From JAPOXR01 sp965214695 (GTDB lineage: Bacteria > Pseudomonadota > Alphaproteobacteria > Rhodobacterales > Rhodobacteraceae): 64,000 nt of DNA. Shown one piece after another: positions 1 to 7,975 of this stretch. The notes under the pieces are model-generated. The model was not told the origin of the DNA. It saw only the letters and a program-made list of their open reading frames with translations, and searched no databases. The DNA lies in contig CBDCCF010000001.1 of the NCBI GenBank assembly GCA_965214695.1, positions 1 through 64,000 on the forward strand, in the 5' to 3' direction. The number at the start of each line of letters is the position of its first letter. Position 1 is the first letter of the stretch. The translations under genes were made by a program, and so were the position numbers.

Positions 1-3000
1 ACGGATGTCAGCGGCAGGGTTATTGAACTCGTCCTCTGGTTCAACAATCTGAGTGGGACGATTCCACCGGAACTGAGCGATCTCACCGCACTGACAAAAC
101 TCGACTTCAGCGGCAACCAGTTGAGCGGAACAATTCCTTCTGAGTTGAGCAACCTCACCGCACTGACGTACCTCAGCCTCGGAGGGACTCAGTTGAGCGG
201 AACAATTCCTTCTGAGCTGGGCAACCTCACTGCATTGACGAACCTTTACCTCGGCAACAACCAGTTGAGGGGAATAATTCCTTCTGAGCTGGGCAACCTC
301 ACCGCACTGACGTACCTTTACCTCGGCAACAACCAGTTGAACGGGCCGATTCCACCGGAACTGGGCAACCTCGTTAATCTGGATACATTGTACCTCGCCG
401 ACAACAGGTTGACAGGATGCCAGCTTGCTGTATGGAAATATGTCGAACACAACGATCTCGACCAGCTTGGTCTGCCATACTGCGCCGCGGCCTCGGACAG
501 AGATGTCTTGGTCGCGCTTTATTTGGCTACGGATGGCGATAAATGGACCACCAACGCCAACTGGCTTTCCGACGCGCCAGTCGGCACCTGGTATGGTGTC
601 ACTGCGGATGAGAGTGGTCGCGTCATTGAACTCGACCTCTGGCACAACGATCTGAGCGGGACGATTCCACCCGAACTGGGTAACCTCACCGCACTGACGT
701 ACCTCAGACTCAGCGGCAACGATCTGAGTGGGACAGTTCCACCGGAACTGGGCAACCTCACCGCACTGACGAGCCTCAGACTCAGTAGCACCGATCTGAG
801 TGGGACGATTCCACCGGAACTGGGCAACCTCGCTAATCTGGATGCATTGTACCTCGCCGGCAACAGGTTGACAGGGTGCCAGCTTGCTGTATGGCAATAT
901 GTCAAAGACAACGATCTCGACCAGCTTGGTCTGCCATACTGCGCCGCGCCCACGGACAGAGATGTCTTGGTTGCGCTTTATTGGGCTGCGGATGGCGATA
1001 AATGGACCAATAACAACAACTGGCTTTCCGACGCGCCGCTCGGCACCTGGTATGGTGTCACTACGGATGACGACGGTAGGGTTATTGAACTCGTCCTCTG
1101 GTTCAACAATCTGAGTGGGACAGTTCCACCGGAACTGGGCCACCTCACTACACTGACGGCCCTCAGACTCAACGGCAACAATCTGAGCGGGACGATTCCA
1201 CCAGAACTGGGCAACCTTACCGCACTGACGGCCCTCAACCTCAGCGACAACCAGCTGAGCGGGACAGTTCCACCGGAACTGGGCAACCTTGGTAACCTGG
1301 ATGCATTGTACCTCGCCGGCAACCGGTTGACAGGATGCCAGCTTGCTGTATGGAAATATGCCGACTACAACGATCTCGACCAGCTTGGTCTGCCATACTG
1401 CGCCGCGGCCACGTCGACTCACTCCCCTGCCTCGGACAGAGATGTCTTGATCGCTTTTTATTGGACTACGGATGGCAATAAGTGGACCAATAACGACAAC
1501 TGGCTTTCCGACGCACCACTCGGCACCTGGTCTGGTGTCACTACGGATGAGAGCGGTCGCGTCATTGAACTTGACCTCAGCGACAATAATCTGAGCGGGA
1601 CGATTCCACCGGAGGTGAGCAACCTCACCGCACTGACGAACCTTTACCTCGGCCGAAATCAGTTGAGCGGGACAGTTCCACCGGAACTAGGCAACCTCAC
1701 CGCACTGACGAGCCTCAGCCTCAGCAGCAACGAGCTGAGTGGGACGATTCCACCAGAATTGGGCAACCTTACCGCACTGACGAGCCTTTACCTCGGCTGG
1801 AATCAGTTGAGCAGGACGATTCCACCGGAACTGGGCAACCTTACCGCACTGACGAGCCTCAGTCTCAGCAGCAACAATCTGAGTGGGACGATTCCACCAG
1901 AATTGGGCAACCTTACCGCACTGACGAACCTTTACCTCGGCTGGAATCAGTTGAGCGGGACGATTCCACCGGAACTGGGCAACCTTACCGCACTGACGAA
2001 CCTTTACCTCGGCTGGAATCAGTTGAGCGGATGCCTGCCTGCCGTATGGAAATATGTCGTGGAAAACGACCTCCACCGGCTTGATCTACCATACTGCGCC
2101 GCGATCCCGTTGATACTTTCCGCTGCCGCCGCCAAGGACAGAGACGCTTTGGTCGCGCTTTATTTGGCTACGGATGGCGAAAACTGGAGGAACAGCGACA
2201 ACTGGCTGACAGAAGCGCCAATGAGTATGTGGCACGGCGTCACCATGGATGAAAGCGGGCGGGTCATTGAGATCGAACTCTGGAGCAACAAACTGAGCGG
2301 CGCAATTCCGCCTGAGTTAAGCAATCTTGCCAACCTTGAATCGTTGCAACTCTGGAACAACCAATTAAGCGGTCCAATACCTCCAGAATTAGGCAATCTC
2401 ACTAGCCTTAAATCGTTATCCCTCGGAGGCAATCAGTTAGAAGGTGTGATTCCATTTGAGTTAAGCAAACTCAGTAACTTAGAGTCGCTGTCGCTCTCAG
2501 AGAATCGACTGGGTGGGCCGATTCCGTCTGAACTTAGCAAATTGACCCGTTTGAAATCCCTGGGCCTTGGAGACAACGACCTGAACGGCACGATGCCGTC
2601 TGAGTTAAGCAGGCTCAGTAACTTAGAATGGCTGTCGCTCTCAGAGAACCAACTGAACGGACCGATCCCACCCGAACTGGGTGAATTGACTCGTTTGAAA
2701 TCCTTGGGCCTTGGAGACAACGACCTGAACGGCACGATGCCGTCTGAGTTAAGTAGACTCAGCAACTTAGAATGGCTGTCGCTTTCGGAGAACCGACTGA
2801 GCGGGCCGATTCCTTCGGAACTGGGCAATTTAACCAACCTGGGCTCGTTGTATCTCCAAAGTAACCGGTTGAGTGGTCCGATTCCTTCGGAACTGGGCAT
2901 TTTAACCAACCTGGGCTCATTGTATCTCCAAAATAACCGGTTGAGTGGTCCGATTCCTTCGGAACTGGCAAAACTAACCAGCTTGAGATCGCTTGTTCTT

Positions 3001-5115
3001 TCAGAGAACCTGCTGAGCGGCTCGATTCCATCAGAACTGGGCAACCTCGCTAATTTGACAAGGCTGAATCTTGAAGACAACCATTTGATTGGGACAGTGC
3101 CGCCGCAGTTGGGCAAGCTCACCAACTTGGAGGTGTGGTATCTATCTGGCAACAGGCTGGATGGTTGCGTGCCCGCGGGTTGGCAAGATGTCAGGGCAAA
3201 TGACATCAACGATCTCGGGGTAAGCTTCTGCAATGCGCCCCCGCCGCCGCTTACGGTTGCTAGCGACAGAGACGCTCTTATCGCGCTCTACCGGTCCGCG
3301 AACGGCGACTACTGGATCAATAACAGCAATTGGCTTTCCGACGCTCCCCTGAACACTTGGTACGGTGTCACCACGGACGAAAATGGTCGCGTTACAAAAC
3401 TGGAACTTGGATACAACAGGTTGAGCGGTACGATTCCGTCCGAACTTGGTACCCTTGTCCATTTGGAAAAACTGAGCCTTCACATAAACGAGTTGAGCGG
3501 TGAGATCCCGCCGGAAGTGGGCAATCTCACCAACCTAACAGGTCTTAGTTTCTGTTGCAACAATCTGAGCGGGACCATACCTCCAGAACTAGGCGACCTT
3601 ATCAACTTGACTTATCTGAGTCTCAATGACAATCAGTTAGGCGGAATTCTTCCACCCGAATTGGGCAACCTTATCAATTTGACAAGTCTAAATCTTTTTG
3701 AAAACCGGTTATGCGGAACAATTCCGCCAGAGCTGGGCAGGCTCACTAACCTAAGAGAATTAAGCCTGGACTCGAATCAGTTGCACGGAACAATCCCTTC
3801 GGAATTGAGCAAACTTACCAACTTGGACTTGGCGTACCTTTCCGGAAACAGGCTGGGTAGATGTCTGCCCGCGGGTTGGCAAGATGTCGAGACTAATGAC
3901 TTCGATGAACTTGGATTGGTCTCCTGTAATGCGTCTTTGCCACCTCTTACCGCTGTCACTGACGAGGACGCACTCATCGCACTTTACCGATCTACGGACG
4001 GCGACTATTGGATCAATAACAGCAATTGGCTTTCCGGCGCTCCTCTGAACACCTGGTACGGTGTCACCACGGACGAAGACGGTCGGGTCATTCACATCGA
4101 TCTCTCGGATAATCAGTTGGACGGAACGATTCCGCCAGAATTGGGAAACCTCACCAATCTAACATGGTTGAATCTTGATTCGAATCAATTGTGCGGCACA
4201 ATTCCGCCAGAGTTGGGCAGACTCACTAGCCTTATTGATTTAGGCCTTAGTTCGAATCAGTTGCAGGGAACAGTGCCTTCAGAGATGGGGAATCTCACCA
4301 ACCTAGAGGTATTGTATCTCGACTCGAATCAGCTGCAGGGAACAGTGCCTCTGGAGTTGAACAACCTCACCAACTTGTCTGAGTGGGGCCTTTGGGGGAA
4401 TAAACTAAGCGGATGCGTGCCCGCAGCATGGTGGAGTGAAGGGTGGAGTGATTGGGAGAATGACTGGGAGATACTTGGTCTCCCATATTGCGCGGCGCCC
4501 TCGCCGCCACTTACCGTCGCCGCCCTAGTCGCGTTCTACCGGTCTGCGAACGGCGACAACTGGAGGTACAAAGACAATTGGCTTTCCGACGCCCCCTTAA
4601 ACACCTGGTACGGTGTCACCACGGACAAAAGTGGTCGAGTCACTGGACTGGAACTCCCTTATAACGGATTAAGCGGAACGATTCCATCTGAACTGGGTAC
4701 GCTCGCCCATTTGGAAAGGCTGCTTTTGCACGGCAATGCGTTGCGCGGAACGATTCCGTCCGAACTAGGCAATCTCTCCAGCCTGACAAGACTTTCTCTC
4801 TGGAATAATCAGCTGGATGGAATGATACCTCCAGAGTTGGGCAAGCTCACCAACCTGGAATGGCTATACCTCGACTCGAATCAGTTGCGCGGCACAGTTC
4901 CTCCAGAGTTGGGTAATCTTACCGACTTGGCGGTGTTGTGGCTTGACTCGAATCAGTTGCACGGAACAGTTCCTCCGGAGTTGGGCAACCTCACCAACTT
5001 GCAAGGGTTGAGTCTCTCGAGGAATCAGCTAAGCGGATGCGTGCCTGCGGCATGGTGGAATGTGGTGGAAAGTGATTTGGAGGAGATTGGTCTGCCATAC
5101 TGCGCCGCGCCATAA
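1..5115 (+). CDS. Giant multi-module leucine-rich-repeat protein (5' end outside window)
   Basis: The reading frame is open from base 1, so the N-terminus and any signal peptide lie upstream. About 1,700 residues are visible. They form eight modules, the first partial, each made of a cap (RDVLVALY, then a GDKW and NNWLSDAP stretch ending GRVIEL), several 24-residue repeats of the LSGTIPPELGNLTALTSLYL type, and a C-cap with two cysteines (CQLAVWKY to LGLPYC). Plant-type LRRs of this kind form extended solenoids. In bacteria they are usually exported or surface proteins used for binding, which is inferred here. The repeats are nearly identical in DNA and could expand or contract by recombination. 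The gene ends in the last C-cap with no anchor. A truncated copy of its last part lies at 6406-7042. The family call is strong; the ligand is unknown. Confidence 0.9.
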   Translation, partial: TDVSGRVIELVLWFNNLSGTIPPELSDLTALTKLDFSGNQLSGTIPSELSNLTALTYLSLGGTQLSGTIPSELGNLTALTNLYLGNNQLRGIIPSELGNLTALTYLYLGNNQLNGPIPPELGNLVNLDTLYLADNRLTGCQLAVWKYVEHNDLDQLGLPYCAAASDRDVLVALYLATDGDKWTTNANWLSDAPVGTWYGVTADESGRVIELDLWHNDLSGTIPPELGNLTALTYLRLSGNDLSGTVPPELGNLTALTSLRLSSTDLSGTIPPELGNLANLDALYLAGNRLTGCQLAVWQYVKDNDLDQLGLPYCAAPTDRDVLVALYWAADGDKWTNNNNWLSDAPLGTWYGVTTDDDGRVIELVLWFNNLSGTVPPELGHLTTLTALRLNGNNLSGTIPPELGNLTALTALNLSDNQLSGTVPPELGNLGNLDALYLAGNRLTGCQLAVWKYADYNDLDQLGLPYCAAATSTHSPASDRDVLIAFYWTTDGNKWTNNDNWLSDAPLGTWSGVTTDESGRVIELDLSDNNLSGTIPPEVSNLTALTNLYLGRNQLSGTVPPELGNLTALTSLSLSSNELSGTIPPELGNLTALTSLYLGWNQLSRTIPPELGNLTALTSLSLSSNNLSGTIPPELGNLTALTNLYLGWNQLSGTIPPELGNLTALTNLYLGWNQLSGCLPAVWKYVVENDLHRLDLPYCAAIPLILSAAAAKDRDALVALYLATDGENWRNSDNWLTEAPMSMWHGVTMDESGRVIEIELWSNKLSGAIPPELSNLANLESLQLWNNQLSGPIPPELGNLTSLKSLSLGGNQLEGVIPFELSKLSNLESLSLSENRLGGPIPSELSKLTRLKSLGLGDNDLNGTMPSELSRLSNLEWLSLSENQLNGPIPPELGELTRLKSLGLGDNDLNGTMPSELSRLSNLEWLSLSENRLSGPIPSELGNLTNLGSLYLQSNRLSGPIPSELGILTNLGSLYLQNNRLSGPIPSELAKLTSLRSLVLSENLLSGSIPSELGNLANLTRLNLEDNHLIGTVPPQLGKLTNLEVWYLSGNRLDGCVPAGWQDVRANDINDLGVSFCNAPPPPLTVASDRDALIALYRSANGDYWINNSNWLSDAPLNTWYGVTTDENGRVTKLELGYNRLSGTIPSELGTLVHLEKLSLHINELSGEIPPEVGNLTNLTGLSFCCNNLSGTIPPELGDLINLTYLSLNDNQLGGILPPELGNLINLTSLNLFENRLCGTIPPELGRLTNLRELSLDSNQLHGTIPSELSKLTNLDLAYLSGNRLGRCLPAGWQDVETNDFDELGLVSCNASLPPLTAVTDEDALIALYRSTDGDYWINNSNWLSGAPLNTWYGVTTDEDGRVIHIDLSDNQLDGTIPPELGNLTNLTWLNLDSNQLCGTIPPELGRLTSLIDLGLSSNQLQGTVPSEMGNLTNLEVLYLDSNQLQGTVPLELNNLTNLSEWGLWGNKLSGCVPAAWWSEGWSDWENDWEILGLPYCAAPSPPLTVAALVAFYRSANGDNWRYKDNWLSDAPLNTWYGVTTDKSGRVTGLELPYNGLSGTIPSELGTLAHLERLLLHGNALRGTIPSELGNLSSLTRLSLWNNQLDGMIPPELGKLTNLEWLYLDSNQLRGTVPPELGNLTDLAVLWLDSNQLHGTVPPELGNLTNLQGLSLSRNQLSGCVPAAWWNVVESDLEEIGLPYCAAP

Positions 5116-5265
5116 CCACTCTCTTCGGCAATTCCAGAGGATCCCACCGCCGAGCTCAATTAAGTATGCCCTTTCCTGCGGCAGCAGGGGAACGAGCGGG
5201 TTAGGCGATTGGATGACGGTTGCCTCTCCGACTCTTTACACCTGTACACGTTGAGGAGGATCAGG

Positions 5266-5649
5266 ATGTACCAGCAGATCATGTTGGTCGGCAGTTGGAG
5301 CGGAGATCCGAAGATGCGTCTCACGCAGGATGGAACGCCGGTGACTTCCTTCAGGATAGCGACAAATCGCCGCTGGAGGACCCAGGATGGGACGACACAG
5401 GAGAAGACGATTTGGTTTCGCGTTTCGGCATGGCGACGGCTGGCAGAGACATGCAACCAGTATCTGACGAAGGGGCAACGGGTGCTGGTTGTCGGTGAGA
5501 TGGAAGAGCCGAGCAAGTGGACAGATCAGGAGGGGAACGCGCGCGCTTCATTGGAAATGCAGGCACGGAATGTGCAATTTCTCAGTCCACGTGATGGAGC
5601 CCAGGGTCCGGCACCAAATCAAGGTGAAGAAGAGGAGATACCGTTTTAG
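5266..5649 (+). CDS. ssb: Single-stranded DNA-binding protein
   Basis: A 127-residue SSB of the OB-fold family. It opens MYQQIMLVGSWSGDP and contains the signatures VTSFRIATNR, KTIWFRVSAW and KGQRVLVVGEM. It ends in the acidic tail EEEEIPF, the conserved SSB C-terminal tip that recruits replication and repair proteins. I chose the ATG at 5266 over the upstream in-frame start because AGGAGGA at 5254-5260 lies five bases before it and the extra 19 residues do not resemble SSB. It is short for a chromosomal SSB (often 140-180 residues) because the linker is short. It sits between two LRR sequences and upstream of comEA/comEC, so a role in replication or transformation is possible. The family call is certain. 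Confidence 0.95.
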   Translation: MYQQIMLVGSWSGDPKMRLTQDGTPVTSFRIATNRRWRTQDGTTQEKTIWFRVSAWRRLAETCNQYLTKGQRVLVVGEMEEPSKWTDQEGNARASLEMQARNVQFLSPRDGAQGPAPNQGEEEEIPF

Positions 5650-5703
5650 CGTCCGGTGCGCATGGTGCGCGGGAGGCGGACGGGAGACGACGGCTTAGAA
5701 GTG

Positions 5704-5747
5704 CATATGACCATATGTTCACTGCAATATTGACATATGGTCATATG
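5704..5747. repeat. Perfect 14-bp AT-rich inverted repeat
   Basis: CATATGACCATATG at 5704-5717 is mirrored exactly by CATATGGTCATATG at 5734-5747 with a 16-base spacer. Each arm is itself nearly palindromic. The site lies in the 258-base gap after ssb, before the short ORF at 5908. It looks like a double operator or protein-binding site rather than a terminator, since no T-run follows. Similar ATATG-rich sites occur elsewhere in the window. Confidence 0.7.
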
Positions 5748-5907
5748 AATATTATAGCGGGTGTGGTTCTGAGTGCGGGTCGGGGCTGTCCGGGGCGGCT
5801 TTGTGGCGGGGAATGGGTAGGGACATTCGCTCCGGGACTGGAGACGGACAGTTCGTGCCACGGTTAGGTGCAGACAGGCGGTTCATTCAGCAAGTGAGAA
5901 ACATGTC

Positions 5908-6030
5908 ATGAAGCCTTCTTTTCGTATGCTGGCTGCTTTTGCGGTTGTATGTGCTTTGGTTGCTTTCTCGAGGACTCCTTATTTGCTTGCATCAACTCCT
6001 GTCCCCACGTCTGGAGCCACGGCACCATGA
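5908..6030 (+). CDS. Short secreted-leader ORF (40 aa)
   Basis: A 40-residue ORF: MKPSFRM, a hydrophobic stretch (LAAFAVVCALVAF), then a Ser/Thr/Pro-rich end. It looks like a signal peptide and linker and nothing more. Its TGA overlaps the ATG of the next ORF (ATGA at 6027-6030), so translation could be coupled. Two readings fit. It may be a tiny leader peptide gene. Or it may be the severed 5' end of an exported LRR gene whose body (6406-7042) has been separated by the sequence at 6027-6332. I lean to the second, because LRR proteins of this family need a signal peptide and the truncated copy nearby lacks one. Confidence 0.45.
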   Translation: MKPSFRMLAAFAVVCALVAFSRTPYLLASTPVPTSGATAP

Positions 6031-6332
6031 ACTCTACAGAAGTTGACGAATATGAGTACGATGACGATTATAATGACTACGACGATGACTACGAAGACGA
6101 ATACAAGGACAAAAAGAAGGACAAAAAAGGCGGTTGGTTTTCAAACTGCATAGGCTGCATCGTTTTCATTCCGGGCATGACGATCAGCCTGATGATCGCT
6201 TCCTACGTTCTAAAGGTAGTCATTTGGGTCATGGAAGGACTCCTTTGGGTCATAGAATTTGCCCTAAAGCTTATATTTGGGCTCATAGGGGAAGTCTTTC
6301 GCTACCTCAGTACAATACTCGCGATAGCATGA
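6027..6332 (+). CDS. Acidic Asp/Tyr-rich protein with hydrophobic C-terminal half
   Basis: From the ATG at 6027 the protein has about 101 residues. The first 35 are a strongly acidic Asp/Glu/Tyr run (EYDDDYNDYDDDYEDEY) followed by a lysine block (KDKKKDKK). After that come two or three hydrophobic segments rich in Ile, Leu, Val and Trp. A longer in-frame start at 5949 adds 26 residues unlike a signal sequence. The ATG overlaps the stop of the preceding ORF. The design, a charged cytoplasmic or surface tail plus membrane helices, resembles the small membrane protein at 37967-38221, which also has a DDGYNDDN stretch. No family recognised. Confidence 0.55.
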   Translation: MNSTEVDEYEYDDDYNDYDDDYEDEYKDKKKDKKGGWFSNCIGCIVFIPGMTISLMIASYVLKVVIWVMEGLLWVIEFALKLIFGLIGEVFRYLSTILAIA

Positions 6333-6405
6333 CAAAACGCCCCTAGGCTATAGCCTAGAGACAGGGTTGGCGATTCTATCGGGGGAGACAGAATCAGGAT
6401 CTGGG

Positions 6406-7042
6406 AAGTGGATGCGTGCCCGCAGCATGGTGGCGTGAAGGGTGGAGTGACTGGGAGAATGACTGGGAGATACTTGGTCTCCCATATTGCGCCGCGCCCT
6501 CACCGCCACTTACCGTCGCCGCCCTATCCGCGTTCTACCGGTCTGCGAACGGCGACAACTGGAGGTACAAAGACAATTGGCTTTCCGACGCCCCCTTGAA
6601 CACCTGGGACGGTGTCACCACGGACGAAAGTGATCGGGTCACTGGACTGGAACTCCCTTATAACGGATTAAGCGGAACGATTCCGTCCGAACTGGGAACA
6701 CTCGACCATTTGGAAAGGCTGCTTTTGCACGGCAATGCGTTGCGTGGTGAGATCCCGCCGGAACTGGGCAATCTCTCCAGCCTGACAAGACTTTCTCTCT
6801 GGAATAATCAGCTGGATGGAATGATACCTCCAGAGTTGGGTAATCTTACCAACTTGGCGGTGTTGTGGCTTGACTCGAATCAGTTGCACAGAACAGTTCC
6901 TCCGGAGTTAGGCAACCTCACCAACTTGCTAGGGTTGAGTCTCTCGGGGAATCAGCTAAGCGGATGTGTGCCTGCTACATGGCGGAATGTGGTGGAAAGT
7001 GACTTGGAGGAGATTGGTCTGCCATACTGCGCCGCGCTATGA
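6406..7042 (+). pseudogene. Truncated duplicate of the LRR gene 3' end
   Basis: From about 6406 the DNA matches the end of the giant LRR gene (4410-5115): a C-cap with the WWREGWSDWENDWE stretch, then a cap, LRRs and the final C-cap ending LPYCAAL. The copy lacks exactly one 24-residue repeat (72 bases), the one corresponding to NLEWLYLDSNQLRG in the parent. The only starts available (GTG at 6416) fall inside the C-cap, and no signal peptide or ribosome site precedes them. I therefore read it as a gene fragment left by a tandem duplication. The frame stays open for 208 residues, so it either arose recently or could be joined to an upstream leader. Confidence 0.7.
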
Positions 7043-7071
7043 CCACTTAGCGGAGGCGGATAACAGAAGAT

Positions 7072-7779
7072 ATGGGACCTCGACCAGGACAAAACATGGA
7101 CACGAAGAGTAGGCCCCCAGACGCCTCAGCGGCTGCGGCGATACGGTATGCAGGGCTGGGATTCCTGGTGGGGTTCCTGCTGTGCGCGATCCTGACGGGG
7201 GCTTTGATGTGGCAGCTGCAGCGGCCTACGCCGCCCCCGATCGTGCTGCATTCGCTGCCGACTCCGGTCCCGACGGAGACGCCGGCGCCGACTGCTACGC
7301 CCGGTCCGCTTGTCGTCTTCGTGAGCGGCGGCGTGCACAGCCCGGGTATGTATAAGGTGCCGGCGGGCGCCCGCGTGGGTGATGCGCTGGCCAGGGCGGG
7401 CGGTCTGGTGGCGGACGCGGACCCGGCACTCGTCAACCAGGCGGAGCCGCTTTTCGACGGTGCGCAGGTGCATGTGCCTCTGCCGCAATCCCCGGGGGCA
7501 GAGGCCGCGTCAACAAGCGGGGCGCCCTCCACCGGCTTGTCGGGACAATCGTCCGCGGCGGCCGCGGGGGCGTCCCCTAACGCGTCAAGCGGCGGGCTAA
7601 TCAACGTCAACACGGCCTCGCTTGAATTGCTTGAGACGCTTCCCGGCATCGGCCCGGCCAAGGCCGCGGCGATCATCGCGGAGCGGCCCTTTGATACGGT
7701 CGAGGAGCTGGAGCGGGTGTCGGGCATTGGTCCCAAAACCCTGGCGACCATCGCGCCGCTGGTAAAAGTTCGCGATTAG
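7072..7779 (+). CDS. comEA: Competence protein ComEA, helix-hairpin-helix DNA-binding
   Basis: A 235-residue membrane-anchored DNA receptor of the transformation machinery. Residues 25-47 form one transmembrane helix (YAGLGFLVGFLLCAILTGAL), followed by a Pro/Thr linker. A SLBB domain (VFVSGGVHSPGMYKVPAGARV) leads to the C-terminal ComEA domain, with NVNTASLELLETLPGIGPAKA and a second hairpin VSGIGPKTLATI. ComEA binds incoming double-stranded DNA outside the membrane and hands it to ComEC, the next gene 196 bases downstream on the same strand. The start at 7072 is the first ATG; a second ATG at 7096 is possible. Full length for the SLBB-containing form. Confidence 0.95.
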   Translation: MGPRPGQNMDTKSRPPDASAAAAIRYAGLGFLVGFLLCAILTGALMWQLQRPTPPPIVLHSLPTPVPTETPAPTATPGPLVVFVSGGVHSPGMYKVPAGARVGDALARAGGLVADADPALVNQAEPLFDGAQVHVPLPQSPGAEAASTSGAPSTGLSGQSSAAAAGASPNASSGGLINVNTASLELLETLPGIGPAKAAAIIAERPFDTVEELERVSGIGPKTLATIAPLVKVRD

Positions 7780-7975
7780 TTGCGCCGCGCCGGCTTAGCG
7801 ACGCGTGCAGGCCGGGTGGGGTCGATTCGTCAGGGAGGTCTTTCCTATTGGAGCTCCCGCCTGTGCCGGAGCGCACCTCTAGACTTGGCAAGTATCCCGG
7901 ACGTGTAGAGATACTTTGGTCGTCCGGGTTCCTCGCGGCCGGGTCTGAATACGCCTCGCGAACTGGCCCGATTGT

